DNA of 64,000 nt from UBA7672 sp965279085 (GCA_965279085.1 OZ257149.1:744001-808000); one strand, 5' to 3'; shown: positions 43,768-54,422, numbered from the stretch's first letter. A program made the numbers and translations. The notes: generated by a model not told the origin, from the letters alone.

Positions 43768-44952
43768 ATGCTTCACCCCTCGACACAGCAACTGATCCGC
43801 AAGCTCTGCGAGCTGACGGAATCCGGAGCGATCGCCTGGAAAGAGGGCGAGAACGGCCGCCTGCTGTTCGAGACCGAAGGTTATCAGGTCGAGATCGCCG
43901 CTGAGCCGCCGGCCGTGCGGCTTCTGCAGGGCGATGGCCGCGAACTCGAGCGCGCCGACGCCGCCGACCTCGCAGCGAGCTGGCCCGAAGGCGACGGCAC
44001 CTACGCCACACGCGTCGCGGACATGGCCCGGCATGCAAGCCGCATCGCGCGCGGAGCCGAAACCGCCATCGCGAAAATCCTGTCGTCGCTCTCCGCTCCT
44101 GCGAAGAAGCAGCCGGAACCCGAGCCCGAACCAGCCTCCCTCGCATTCGCTGCCCCGCAGGAAAAGACCGCCGCCATCGACGCCGTCACCGCCGACCTGG
44201 ATGTGAAGGCAAAGAAGGCTGCGGAAGAACCGCCCGTGTCGCATTCGCTGCCTGAACCCGCGCCAGTCGCCGTACCGGTGGAAACCGAAACGGCAATCGA
44301 CCGCGTCCTCGCCGTCCACCCGCCCGTCCTGCCCGAGCCGCCAAAGCCGCAGCCGGTCGTCGAAGCGAAACCCGAACCGGAACCGCCGAAGCCCGCTCCC
44401 GCGCCTGCCGCGACTTTCGTAGCGCGTCCCTCGCCCCGCGTGATGGACCTGCCCCCACCCTTCGCCGATGTGACGATGCAGCCTCCGCTGAGACCCGTGA
44501 CTGCTCCCGCCGTCATGGCCGTTCCGCAGAAGCCGGAACCTGCACCGGCGCCGCAACCCGCGCCTGTCGCCATCGCGTTGCAGCCGAAACCCGAACCTGC
44601 GCCAACTCCGGTCGTTGCAGCCGCTCCCACGCCGCCGCCAGCAGCAGCAAAGCCGGGCTTCGGATCGATCGACGGCTTCGCGCGCGCAAAACCCGAACCC
44701 AAACCCGAGCCGCCGAAACCTGAACCTCCAAAATCGGCGCCAACCAGCCTGCTTATGACCGGCATAAGCGCGCGGTCGAACCAGACTGTGGAGTCAGCGA
44801 CCTCCAGGGATTATTTCCGCCCCGCCCCGCCGCCAGCGCCGCGCCCTGCCCCGCCAACCGCCGCTGCGCCTCAACCCGCGCCCGCTCCCACGCCCGAGAA
44901 AAAGCGCGAGCGTGCGACGACCGGACCGGACGTCTACAAACCGTGGGCCTGA
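43768..44952 (+). CDS. Pro/Glu-rich protein with small N-terminal domain
   Basis: From ATG 43768 it has 394 residues; an ATG at 43738 would add ten. The first ~100 residues form a folded-looking domain (LHPSTQQLIRKLCELTESGA, IAWKEGENGRLLFETEGYQV, then a helix ATRVADMARHASRIARGAET). The rest is a long disordered Pro/Glu/Ala region with repeated EPEPEP, KPEPEPPKP and PAPAPAP units, with no membrane span seen. It ends RATTGPDVYKPWA. The N-domain type occurs in related alphaproteobacteria as far as I recall, with no known function. It begins 50 bases after vsr on the same strand. Confidence 0.75.
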   Translation: MLHPSTQQLIRKLCELTESGAIAWKEGENGRLLFETEGYQVEIAAEPPAVRLLQGDGRELERADAADLAASWPEGDGTYATRVADMARHASRIARGAETAIAKILSSLSAPAKKQPEPEPEPASLAFAAPQEKTAAIDAVTADLDVKAKKAAEEPPVSHSLPEPAPVAVPVETETAIDRVLAVHPPVLPEPPKPQPVVEAKPEPEPPKPAPAPAATFVARPSPRVMDLPPPFADVTMQPPLRPVTAPAVMAVPQKPEPAPAPQPAPVAIALQPKPEPAPTPVVAAAPTPPPAAAKPGFGSIDGFARAKPEPKPEPPKPEPPKSAPTSLLMTGISARSNQTVESATSRDYFRPAPPPAPRPAPPTAAAPQPAPAPTPEKKRERATTGPDVYKPWA

Positions 44953-44959
44953 TGCCTAT

Positions 44960-45808
44960 CTAGAACTTGCACGCCTTGGTGAGCAGGCGTCCAACGACCG
45001 TATCGCCCGTGCGGACCTCTTCCGCATCCGGACAAGTCACGCTGACCGAGCCGCCTTCGCGCAGGAAGCGCATGCGCGACATCCACGCGGGCTGCGAGCC
45101 TTGCTCGATCGGGTCCAGATAAGCGACCGCCGATCCCGCGGCGTCCGTCGCGCATTCATAGACCTGGCCATTCTTCGCGCGCAGGCCCACCGCGATCTGT
45201 TCGCCATCCTGCCGCGGATAAACCGCCGTCACGAGCGCGGGCTGCGCGAGCTTGGCGAGGCAAGCATCGATCGGCGCGAGTGCCTCGGCCACCTGCGCCG
45301 CCTCGGCCGAGGCCGGCGCCGCCATCGCGCCGCTGAAGGCGCAGCCGTCGAAATCATTTCCGTCGAAAGACACCTTGGCTGTGAACTCACCAGTGCCGCC
45401 CTGACCTGTGTCGCAGGCCTCCTGCTTGATCGTCACCGTCAGCGCGCCTGTCTTGAACACGTCCGCGCCATTCGCCTTCACCGGCTGGGTCAGCGGCTCC
45501 TCAATCGTCCGCAGCGACGAGCGGCGGAATTCGAACCAGCCATCGACAATCTCGATGCGCCAGAACGGCTCCTGACCAGCGGCATAGAAAGGTGGCTTGA
45601 GAACCCATGTGGTCGTATCGAGCGGCTCGCTGGCGCCCGCGACCTGAAGGCTCTGCACCGGCGTTGAAGAACCCGGCGAAGGCTGGCCGCCGGCGCTCGC
45701 CACCGGCGGCGCTTCGCCCGGCGTTGCTGCCGGCTGCTGGGGCTGGTCGCCGCACGCGGCAAGGCCAAGCGCGCCGGCCAGCAGGGCCGCTGCCGCCAGT
45801 CTTTTCAT
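44960..45808 (-). CDS. Lipoprotein with COG3650-type GxEPFW domain
   Basis: Start at ATG 45808 (MKRLAAAALLAGALGLAACG), lipobox LAAC, 282 residues. A Pro/Ala/Gly/Ser-rich linker (~25-65) leads to a domain with GQEPFWRIEIVDGWFEF, the signature of a COG3650-like family of envelope proteins. A second part (GLRAKNGQVYECATDAAGSA ... MRFLREGGSVSVTCPD) resembles another small periplasmic beta domain. The function is unknown; probably outer-membrane or periplasmic. It is convergent with the Pro/Glu-rich gene (7-base gap). Confidence 0.75.
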   Translation of the reverse strand: MKRLAAAALLAGALGLAACGDQPQQPAATPGEAPPVASAGGQPSPGSSTPVQSLQVAGASEPLDTTTWVLKPPFYAAGQEPFWRIEIVDGWFEFRRSSLRTIEEPLTQPVKANGADVFKTGALTVTIKQEACDTGQGGTGEFTAKVSFDGNDFDGCAFSGAMAAPASAEAAQVAEALAPIDACLAKLAQPALVTAVYPRQDGEQIAVGLRAKNGQVYECATDAAGSAVAYLDPIEQGSQPAWMSRMRFLREGGSVSVTCPDAEEVRTGDTVVGRLLTKACKF

Positions 45809-46031
45809 CCGCGCAGCGTTTCGCATCGCGAAACTGGGCATGCCTCGAATCCCCGATTGATCCTGCGTAGCCTAACGATCCGGCCCCGTGAGTCTGCCGA
45901 CCCTAGCACTTCCCAACCGGACGGGGAGCCCTCTGCTCCCCCGAAGGCCGTTGCAACAATTGAACAAAGTTCCACGACTACCCCCCTGATTCAGGTTATG
46001 TTTCGTATGACGCGCCGTCCACAGGTTGTGT

Positions 46032-47117
46032 TCAGGCGATCACAAGCCGGTATTCCCGGCGCTCGATCCTCACCGGCAGCTGGATCGACACGAGGTCGCG
46101 GCCGCCAACGGCGTCTAGCAGCCTGTCCGCCCGCGCCCGGTCTGCGCCCGCCAATGCGCGATAATGGTCCTGCACACGCTGGAGCCGCCAGAGAGCGAAG
46201 GTGAGGATGCCGCGCTCGCCGCGGCGGCCACCGATCATGAACTCATGCACGCCCAGCGAACGCTTGATCCGCGCGCCTTGCGGTTGGGCCTTTGCCCATT
46301 CCTGAAACGCCCGGGCCGTGTCCGCCAGTTCCGGCCCCTGCTCGCTCATCTGCCGCTTCAGGATCGCATGGAGCGTTGCCGGGATATCATCATCAGGCAG
46401 CAGCGCCTGTGGTCCGGATCGCACCACCTGCATCCGCTCGATCCACGCCACCACGTTTGGCGCCAGCCGCCGCATCTGTTCACCCGACTCCGGGTCGCGA
46501 TAGAGCGGCCCATAGAGGGCGCCGAACAGTGCAAAGTCTCCCAGCGACGGACGCTCTCCCAACAGAAAGGGAAGCTTGCGAAGGTGAGTCGAGAAGTCCG
46601 CCAGAAAACCTTCGTAATGCGCCTCGATGCCCGACATCGTGTCTTCACTGACGCCAATCATTGGCGCAGCATCGCGCACAGGCTTGGCTATCACCTGTCC
46701 GATTTCCGCCTGCTCGGCGGGCGATGCATCCGGCTTCGCGACGCGCCCGATTTCGCCTACGATCCATGCGTCGTTGTACGTCCAGCGATAATGCATCGCC
46801 GGAATGACCAGCCATTCGTCCGCATAAAGTTCGATCAGAAGCGAAACGAGCTCCTGGACTGGCGTATTGGCATGAATGCGCGCGCCCGGCGCCGCTCGGT
46901 CGATGAAATCGAGAATGTCGGAACTGTCCTGCACCGTCTGCCCATCGTCGGTAAGCAGAACAGGAATGACCGCGTAGCCGATGCGCGGCACGATAATGTC
47001 GCGATAGACTTCCGGCGTCGCGTTCGTTTCGGTGAAAGCTACGCCCTTCCAGCGGAGACCGGCGCGAGCCTTCCCCGAGAACTGGCTCGCCTCAGTTCCG
47101 ATGAGAACGTATCCCAT
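46032..47117 (-). CDS. Glutathione S-transferase family protein with C-terminal extension
   Basis: The 361-residue protein has an N-terminal thioredoxin-like GST domain (ASQFSGKARAGLRWKGVAF, VIPVLLTDDGQTVQDSSDI with the cis-Pro and SS glutathione-binding motif). The C-terminal helical domain follows (GERPSLGDFALFGALYGPLY). After ~240 there is an extra ~110-residue part (SEQGPELADTARAFQEWAKA ... RIERREYRLVIA) seen in a subset of alphaproteobacterial GSTs. The reaction cannot be assigned. It is bounded by intergenic spaces of 190-280 bases with no operon partner. Confidence 0.85.
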   Translation of the reverse strand: MGYVLIGTEASQFSGKARAGLRWKGVAFTETNATPEVYRDIIVPRIGYAVIPVLLTDDGQTVQDSSDILDFIDRAAPGARIHANTPVQELVSLLIELYADEWLVIPAMHYRWTYNDAWIVGEIGRVAKPDASPAEQAEIGQVIAKPVRDAAPMIGVSEDTMSGIEAHYEGFLADFSTHLRKLPFLLGERPSLGDFALFGALYGPLYRDPESGEQMRRLAPNVVAWIERMQVVRSGPQALLPDDDIPATLHAILKRQMSEQGPELADTARAFQEWAKAQPQGARIKRSLGVHEFMIGGRRGERGILTFALWRLQRVQDHYRALAGADRARADRLLDAVGGRDLVSIQLPVRIERREYRLVIA

Positions 47118-47401
47118 CTACTTGCTCGCGTGTGGGGCGACTCTGTCCCAGCCCGATCTAAGCCGCTCTGCAAATAACTGTGCCTGAAAAGCCTCAGTGG
47201 GGGAATCTGGCGGCGGGTGAAATTATGGTTGCTCCACAGGTACCGCAGCGTTTCTGAGCGTCTTGCCCGCATTATGAACGCGTAATGAACCAAACATGGC
47301 GCAACCGTTTGTAACCAACCGCGTTTATGCCCTTATCGCCGCCGTAGTAACTCGGCGCGAACCGGCGTGCTCGTCGATTCGGATTTAACAGGGAGATTTC
47401 G

Positions 47402-48055
47402 ATGAAGCGTACTCTTGTGTTCATGGCCTCGGCTCTTGCGCTTGGCGCATGCGCCACTGACCCGGTTACGGGTGAATCGATCTGGGGCAATACCGGCCGC
47501 GGCGCCGCTATCGGCGCAATCGTGGGCGGCATCGGCGGCGTGTTCGCTGGCGGCAATGACGGCCGCAACGCTGCTGTGGGCGCCGCCGTTGGCGCCATCG
47601 CAGGCGCCGGCATCGGCCGCTACATGGACGGCCAGGAAGAAGACATGCGCCGCAAGGTCGCCTCGAGCGGCATCGGCATCCAGCGCATCGGTGATCGCAT
47701 CGAACTCGTGATGCCTTCGGATGTGACGTTCGCCCAAGGCTCTTCGCAACTCGACCCTGCGTTCATGCCGGTGCTCGACAAGGTTGCCGAGTCGCTGAAC
47801 CTCTATCCGAAGACCACCATCGACATCATCGGCCACGCCTCGACCGAGGGCGAGGCGCAGGCCAACCTCAATCTGTCATACGCCCGCGCGCAAGCCGTCG
47901 GCACGTATCTGCAGGGCCGCGGCGTTCTCGGCCAGCGGATGGCGACTGGCGGCCTTGGCGAGAGCCAGCCGCTCGTGGTGCCGGATAATACGGAAGCCCA
48001 GCGCAAGCAGAACCGCCGCGTGCAGGTTGTGCTGCGCCCGGTCACCGCAGGCTGA
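47402..48055 (+). CDS. OmpA-family lipoprotein (YiaD/Pal-like)
   Basis: The 217-residue outer-membrane lipoprotein has signal MKRTLVFMASALALGACATD with lipobox LGAC. A glycine-zipper region follows (GAAIGAIVGGIGGVFAGG ... GAAVGAIAGAGIGRYMD, ~34-80), likely membrane-inserting. The C-terminal OmpA peptidoglycan-binding domain (~100-215) has VTFAQGSSQLDPAF, TIDIIGHASTEGEAQANLNL-type sequence, LSYARAQAVGTYL and NRRVQVVLRP. The diaminopimelate-binding Asp/Arg positions appear kept. It has CAGGGAG before the ATG and a strong terminator after. Confidence 0.9.
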   Translation: MKRTLVFMASALALGACATDPVTGESIWGNTGRGAAIGAIVGGIGGVFAGGNDGRNAAVGAAVGAIAGAGIGRYMDGQEEDMRRKVASSGIGIQRIGDRIELVMPSDVTFAQGSSQLDPAFMPVLDKVAESLNLYPKTTIDIIGHASTEGEAQANLNLSYARAQAVGTYLQGRGVLGQRMATGGLGESQPLVVPDNTEAQRKQNRRVQVVLRPVTAG

Positions 48056-48078
48056 TCGCGTTCGACCACTGAATACGG

Positions 48079-48106
48079 AAAGGGCGCCCCACGGGGCGCC
48101 CTTTTT
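48079..48106. terminator. Bidirectional terminator after OmpA-family gene
   Basis: The stem GGGCGCCCC / GGGGCGCCC with a very short loop is flanked by AAA and TTTTT, so it can act in both directions. It serves the plus-strand lipoprotein gene (24 bases after its stop) and the convergent minus-strand SRPBCC gene. Confidence 0.9.
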
Positions 48107-48112
48107 GTTTGG

Positions 48113-48634
48113 CTATTCGCCGCTGGCGAAGCGCGTGACCTGTTCGGTGAGAACCTGGTTCACCGGCGCCGCGAGCTTGTCGAGCCCGGAGAGCGACGAT
48201 CCGGTCACCTTGTAGTCCAGCGTGATTGCCGTCTTGCCGGCTGACGAGCCGTTCGAGAGGGTGAACGTCATGGCGCCGCTTACGCCCAGATCCTGAAGCG
48301 GACCAAGCGCGGTTGAAAAGCGGATCGTTTCCAGCGGCGCGACATAGACCACCCGGCCATGCTCGACTTCGCCTCCGCTCCACAACTCGCACCAGCATCC
48401 ACCGGCGACAGCATCAACGCTCACATTGTGCGAATTGCCGGAGTAGCTGTGCGCCCCGCTCCACCACGAACCGATGTCGAGCAGCCGCGCCCACGCATCG
48501 TCCCGGTCCAGCGCGACCTCCGCCTTGATCTGGATCGTCATCCCGTCCGGCGCGGACGCCTTCACGTCGGCCAACGCCGCTCCGCCCAGCGCGGCCGCAG
48601 CGAACGCAGATGCAGCAATCGCTCTGATCTTCAT
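48113..48634 (-). CDS. Exported SRPBCC (START-like) domain protein
   Basis: The 173-residue product has a signal peptide (MKIRAIAASAFAAAALGGAA, cut near ALADV) and an SRPBCC fold with the typical QIKAEVALDRDDAWARLLDI / GSWWSGAHSYSGN opening, a mid-chain GGCWCELWSGGEVEHGRVVY beta strand pair and a long C-terminal helix. These domains bind small hydrophobic ligands; the exported form with a CWC pair is less common. The ligand is unknown. Confidence 0.75.
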   Translation of the reverse strand: MKIRAIAASAFAAAALGGAALADVKASAPDGMTIQIKAEVALDRDDAWARLLDIGSWWSGAHSYSGNSHNVSVDAVAGGCWCELWSGGEVEHGRVVYVAPLETIRFSTALGPLQDLGVSGAMTFTLSNGSSAGKTAITLDYKVTGSSLSGLDKLAAPVNQVLTEQVTRFASGE

Positions 48635-48755
48635 GTCCGTACCCCACTCTAACGGATTCAGCCTCGCGCACGGGGCAGCGCTTCGTCAATGCCGCCCGGC
48701 ATTGCCTGATGCAGCCGATCCGCTAGCTTGAGGCATCGCACCAGAGGGGACGCTG

Positions 48756-50738
48756 ATGCTGAAACGCCTTGCACTTGTAGGCCTCGCAGCCGCCACGCTC
48801 GCCGGGTCGGCGATCGCCAAGCCACCGCTGGAGGCGTTCGGCGACGTGCCGGACGTGCGCGCCGTGGAACTGTCGCCAAACGGGAACAGCGTTGCTTTCC
48901 TGCAGCGTAAGGATGGAGCCGACGTTCTCGTCATCCACGACTTCGCGACCGGGACCAGCAAGGCTCTGGCGAAGGTCACCGACATCCGCGCCCGCACCGT
49001 GCACTTCGTGGGCAACGATTATGTTGTCCTGATCGCCTCGAAGGACACAAAGACGTTCGGCTTCAGGGGACGCTATGAGTTCTCAGCCGCCTTCGCGTTC
49101 AACCTGAAGACCGGCAAATACATCCAGCTGCTGCGCAACACCGACGGCATCTTTCCCGCGCAGTCCGGCCTAGGCAACATCGTCGGCGTCGACGCCACCG
49201 GACAGGTCGCGCTGATGCCGGCTTATATGGGAAGCGCCTACGCCGATCCGTCGATGGATCTGCTTCGCGTTCCGCTGGATTCCGGCCGCGGCCTTCGCCC
49301 CGGCGGCGCGAAGGGAACGCAGAATACCATCGACTGGATCGTGAACCAGAAAGGCGTCGCGGTAGCCCGCGAGGAATTCAGCGAGAAGAACCAGGTCCAT
49401 GAGATAAGCGTGCGCGAGGCCGACAACGTCTCGTGGCGCGAGATCTACAGCAAGAAGACGCCGCTGCCCGAGATCAGCATGGTTGGCGCATCTGCTGATG
49501 GAAAGTCGCTGGTGATCGTCGATTCCAGCGAGAGCGAATTCCTGTCGTTGTACATGATGTCGATGGCCGACGGCACGATCTCGCCACCCCTGATGCAGCG
49601 CAATGACGCCGAGGTCGTCGGCGTGATCAGCGACCTCAACCGCGTGGTTCATGGCGTGCAATATTCGGGCATGTTCCCGAGCTACGACATGTTCGACGAT
49701 GCGATCGAGGCCGACATCAAGGGCGTGCAGAACGCCATGAGCGATGCATCCGTCTATGTCGACTCCTGGGCGGATGATTGGTCGAAGATCCTGTTCTTCG
49801 TCGAGGGCGGCAAGCGCGCCGAGCGCTACATCCTGCTTGATCGCACCACCAAGAAGCTGTCCGCAGTCGCCAACGCGCGGCCGTTGATCACGCAGGCGGA
49901 TGTCGGCGAAGTCGTTACTGTCGAGTACAAGGCGCGCGACGGGCTCAAGATCCCGAGCCTTATCACCTGGCCGACAAATGTGCCGGTGGACGAACGCAAA
50001 GATCTGCCGCTGATCGTGATGCCACATGGCGGGCCTGAGGCGTACGACGCCGTCGGCTTCGACTGGCTGGCGCAGTATCTCGCCAATGAGGGCTACATGG
50101 TCCTGCAGCCCAACTTCCGCGGGTCGGCTGGCTTCGGCGACAGTTTCGCGGCTGCAGGCCATGGCGAGTGGGGCCGTAAGATGCAGGACGACATCACCGA
50201 CGGCGCCAACGCACTGGCGAAGATGGGATGGGCCGATCCGGCGCGCGTCTGCATCGTTGGCTGGAGTTACGGCGGGTACGCCGCCCTGGCTGGCGGCGCG
50301 CTTACGCCGGACACCTACAAATGTGTGGTCTCGATTGCAGGGGTCTCGAACCTACGCGAGATGATGGCCGACGACCGCCGCCGCTATGGTCGCGATAGCC
50401 GCACCGTTACTTACTGGGAGCAACTGATCGGCGATCCGGACAAGAACAACGCCGCGATCGACGCCGTCTCCCCCGCCCGGCTTGCCGACAAGTTCAAGGC
50501 GCCTGTCTTGCTGATCCACGGCGAGGCCGACCTGATCGTACCGATCCGTCAGAGCGACATGATGAACGACGCCCTGCGTAACGCGAAGAAGGACGTGCGC
50601 TACATCCGCATTCCCGGCGACGACCACAGCCTCGTCGACAACGAAAGCCGCAACAAGGCGCTCACCGCAATCGGCGAGTTCCTGAAGACGCATATCGGAA
50701 AACAGAAAGGCCGGGTGATCAATTCACCCGGCCCTTGA
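48756..50738 (+). CDS. S9 family prolyl oligopeptidase-like peptidase
   Basis: The 660-residue exported serine peptidase has a signal peptide (MLKRLALVGLAAATLAGSAI), an N-terminal beta-propeller part (~25-380), and an alpha/beta-hydrolase domain with the nucleophile GWSYGGYAAL, the Asp in LIHGEADLIVPI and the His in GDDHSLVDN. The triad is complete. It likely degrades periplasmic oligopeptides. Its last codons (KGRVINSPGP) form one arm-loop-arm of a hairpin that appears to terminate the convergent fad operon. Confidence 0.9.
   Translation: MLKRLALVGLAAATLAGSAIAKPPLEAFGDVPDVRAVELSPNGNSVAFLQRKDGADVLVIHDFATGTSKALAKVTDIRARTVHFVGNDYVVLIASKDTKTFGFRGRYEFSAAFAFNLKTGKYIQLLRNTDGIFPAQSGLGNIVGVDATGQVALMPAYMGSAYADPSMDLLRVPLDSGRGLRPGGAKGTQNTIDWIVNQKGVAVAREEFSEKNQVHEISVREADNVSWREIYSKKTPLPEISMVGASADGKSLVIVDSSESEFLSLYMMSMADGTISPPLMQRNDAEVVGVISDLNRVVHGVQYSGMFPSYDMFDDAIEADIKGVQNAMSDASVYVDSWADDWSKILFFVEGGKRAERYILLDRTTKKLSAVANARPLITQADVGEVVTVEYKARDGLKIPSLITWPTNVPVDERKDLPLIVMPHGGPEAYDAVGFDWLAQYLANEGYMVLQPNFRGSAGFGDSFAAAGHGEWGRKMQDDITDGANALAKMGWADPARVCIVGWSYGGYAALAGGALTPDTYKCVVSIAGVSNLREMMADDRRRYGRDSRTVTYWEQLIGDPDKNNAAIDAVSPARLADKFKAPVLLIHGEADLIVPIRQSDMMNDALRNAKKDVRYIRIPGDDHSLVDNESRNKALTAIGEFLKTHIGKQKGRVINSPGP
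50709..50733 (-). terminator. Terminator of the fad operon inside the S9 peptidase 3' end
   Basis: A perfect 10-bp stem GGCCGGGTGA / TCACCCGGCC with a 5-base loop overlaps the last codons of the peptidase gene. On the minus strand it lies 23 bases after the fadB-like stop and is followed by TTTCTGTTTT, so it best serves that operon. On the plus strand the tail is CTTGATC, a weak terminator. Confidence 0.7.
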
Positions 50739-50756
50739 TCGTCCGGCTGCAGAGGA

Positions 50757-52976
50757 TCAGGCCGCTGCTTTCTGATCCTTCGGCGGGAAGCGCGAGTAGA
50801 AGGTCTGGCCTTTGGCGGCCATGTCGCGCAGGAGGGCGTTCGGACGGAAGCGTTCGCCGTAGGCTTCAGCGAGGCGATCACACTCCTTCACGAAGTTGGC
50901 GATGCCAACCTTGAGGTCCATGTAGGAGCACACGCCGCCTGTGTACGGCGCAAAGCCCCAAGCGAGGATCGAGCCGATGTCGGCGTCGCGCGCGTCCGTG
51001 ATCACGCCTTCCTCGAAGCAGCGAGCAACCTCAACGCACTGGCGATAGAGGAAGCGCTTGGTCAGCTCCTCCTTCAGCGGCGGCGGGCATTCCTTCACCT
51101 TCACCTCGATCTTCTTGCCGAGATCGGGATATAGACGCGAGGGTTTGCCTTGTTCGTTGTAGTCGTAGAAGCCCTTGCCGGCCTTGCGGCCAACGCGGTT
51201 CTGGCTGTCGACGATCCAGGCAACGACATCGCCCGTCGGGTTCTGCTCGTAGGAACGGCCGGTCACCTTGGCGCTCTCGCGGCCGATCTTCAGCATCGTG
51301 TCGATGCCGACGGAGTCCGACACCTCAAGCGGGCCCATCGGCATGCCGGCCATGCGGCCGACATTCTCGATGATCGCCGGCGCGATGCCTTCAGACAGCA
51401 TCGTCAGACCCTCTTCCGGATATGTGCCGAACACGCGCGACGTGTAGAAGCCGCGGAAATCGTTCACGGCGACCGGCGTCTTCTTGATCTTGAGGACGTA
51501 GTCCATCGTCTTGGCGAGCGTTTCCTGGGTCGTCTCCTTGCCCATGATGATCTCGACGAGACCCATGCGCTCGACCGGCGAGAAGAAGTGGATGCCGATG
51601 AAATTGGCGGGGCGCTTCGAGGCTTTCGCCAGCCCGGTGATCGGCAGCGTGGACGTGTTGGTGCCCATCACAGCGGTATCGCCGAGATGCTCCTCGATCT
51701 GGGCAGTCACTTTCGCCTTGAGTTCGACACTCTCGAACACGGCCTCGACAACGATGTCCGCGCCCTTCACCAGCGAGTAATCGGCTGACGGCGTGATGAG
51801 GGCGAGCAGCGCGTCGCCCTTCTCCTTGCTCAGCTTGCCGCGCGAGACGTCCTTGTCGACGATCCGCTGCGAGTAGGCCTTGCCCTTGTCGGCCGCTTCC
51901 TGGCTCACATCGAGCAGGATGGTCGGAATACCGGCCTTGGCTTGCACATAGGCAATGCCCGCGCCCATCAGGCCGGCGCCTACGACGACGGCCTTCTTGA
52001 TCTCGAACTTCGGATAGCCAGCCGGGCGCGACGCGCCCTTTGACAGGTCCTGCATCGACAGGAACAGCGAGCGGATCATGCCCTTCGCTTCCGGCGTCAT
52101 CAGGGTCTTGACGAAGTAGCGGCTCTCGATGCGCAGGCCCGCGTCGATCGGAACCGACAGGCCTTCGTAGACGGCAGAGAGGATGTGCTTCTGCGCCGGG
52201 TAATTGCCCCAGGTCTGTTTGGCCAGCATCGCCGAGCCAAAGGTGAACACCGTCGAGCCCTGCTGCGAGTTCGGCAGGCCGCCTGGAACCTTGAACTTCG
52301 CGTCGTCCCACGGCGCTTTCGCGTTCGGGTTCGCCTTCACCCATTCCTTCGCACGGCCAACCAGCTGCGCCGTCGGCGCAAGCTCATGCACCACGCCGAG
52401 GTCCTTGGCTTGCTGGGCCGTCATGCTCTCGCCCTGCAGCAGATACGGCGCCGCGGCCTGCGCCCCGATGAGGCGCGGAAGGCGCTGCGTGCCGCCGCCG
52501 CCGGGCATCAGGCCGACCTTCGCTTCCGGCAGGCCAAGCTGCAACTTCGGATTATCGTTCGCCGCGATGCGATAGTGGCAGCCGAGCACGACTTCGAGGC
52601 CGCCGCCGAGCGCGAGGCCATTGATCGCCGCCGCAACCGGCTTCTTGCAGGTCTCGAGGTTGCGCAGGATCTTGTTCATCTGGAACGAGCGGTCGAACGC
52701 CGCTTTCAGTTGCGCTTCCGGATCGCCCTTGTCGCCGCCGCCGCCAGAGCCGCCGCCGAGTTCGCCGAGGTCCGCGCCCGCGCAGAAGCCTGACGTTTTG
52801 CCCGAAGTGATGACGAGGCCCTTGATGGTCGCGTTGGAGCCTACCTCGTCGGCGATAGCCGCGAGATCCTGGATCGCCCGCGCCGTCAGCGTGTTCATCG
52901 AACGGCCCGGAACGTCGAATGTCGCGACCGCGATGCCGTCTGCATCCACGTCGAGGCTGAAGGTTTCGAGTTTCAT
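50757..52976 (-). CDS. Fatty acid oxidation multifunctional enzyme (enoyl-CoA hydratase/3-hydroxyacyl-CoA dehydrogenase)
   Basis: The 739-residue FadB/FadJ-type protein. N-terminal crotonase domain (1-190) with GKTSGFCAGADLGEL and NGLALGGGLEVVLGCHYRI, the catalytic Glu being present; the NAD-binding domain starts VVVGAGLMGAGIAYVQAKAG (~331), followed by FIGIHFFSPVERMGLVEII (catalytic His) and the C-terminal helical domains. It performs hydration and dehydrogenation in beta-oxidation. It is the last gene of a minus-strand run with thiolase, acyl-CoA dehydrogenase and MerR. It sits one base after the small membrane-protein gene. Confidence 0.93.
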   Translation of the reverse strand: MKLETFSLDVDADGIAVATFDVPGRSMNTLTARAIQDLAAIADEVGSNATIKGLVITSGKTSGFCAGADLGELGGGSGGGGDKGDPEAQLKAAFDRSFQMNKILRNLETCKKPVAAAINGLALGGGLEVVLGCHYRIAANDNPKLQLGLPEAKVGLMPGGGGTQRLPRLIGAQAAAPYLLQGESMTAQQAKDLGVVHELAPTAQLVGRAKEWVKANPNAKAPWDDAKFKVPGGLPNSQQGSTVFTFGSAMLAKQTWGNYPAQKHILSAVYEGLSVPIDAGLRIESRYFVKTLMTPEAKGMIRSLFLSMQDLSKGASRPAGYPKFEIKKAVVVGAGLMGAGIAYVQAKAGIPTILLDVSQEAADKGKAYSQRIVDKDVSRGKLSKEKGDALLALITPSADYSLVKGADIVVEAVFESVELKAKVTAQIEEHLGDTAVMGTNTSTLPITGLAKASKRPANFIGIHFFSPVERMGLVEIIMGKETTQETLAKTMDYVLKIKKTPVAVNDFRGFYTSRVFGTYPEEGLTMLSEGIAPAIIENVGRMAGMPMGPLEVSDSVGIDTMLKIGRESAKVTGRSYEQNPTGDVVAWIVDSQNRVGRKAGKGFYDYNEQGKPSRLYPDLGKKIEVKVKECPPPLKEELTKRFLYRQCVEVARCFEEGVITDARDADIGSILAWGFAPYTGGVCSYMDLKVGIANFVKECDRLAEAYGERFRPNALLRDMAAKGQTFYSRFPPKDQKAAA

Positions 52977-52977
52977 C

Positions 52978-53213
52978 TTACTTGCCTTCGTTGGCCCCTT
53001 CCGGGGCTTGTTTTACCGGCGGCTTCTCGCCGCCTTTCTTGATGTCGTCGGATGCGAAAAGGAACAGCACCGCGCCCATTACCAGAGTCACCGGAACCGA
53101 GATCGACAATGCGAGGCTGATGTCCCGCAGCGCCGAGCTCAGCATGAAGGTGAGGCCGATCCCTGTCAGGATGGACACAGCGATGGCGCTGATCCTGGCC
53201 TCACCGATCTGCA

Positions 53214-53214
<1 letters not shown>
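52978..53214 (-). CDS. 78-residue two-span membrane protein in the fad operon
   Basis: From ATG 53214 the protein has two hydrophobic segments (IGEARISAIAVSILTGIGLT, ~10-28, and LALSISVPVTLVMGAVLFLF, ~33-52) and a charged Lys/Glu/Pro C-terminal tail (DDIKKGGEKPPVKQAPEG). The start overlaps the thiolase stop (TGATG), and its own stop is one base before the next gene, so it is translationally coupled on both sides. No family recognised. It may anchor or assist the soluble beta-oxidation enzymes, which is inference from position only. Confidence 0.75.

Positions 53215-54422
<1,208 letters not shown>

Noticed and set aside
45923..45941. GGGGAGC-CCTCT-GCTCCCC hairpin between the GST and lipoprotein genes
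   Set aside because: A clean 7-bp stem but with no T run on either strand and ~90 bases from the GST stop, so not listed as a terminator.
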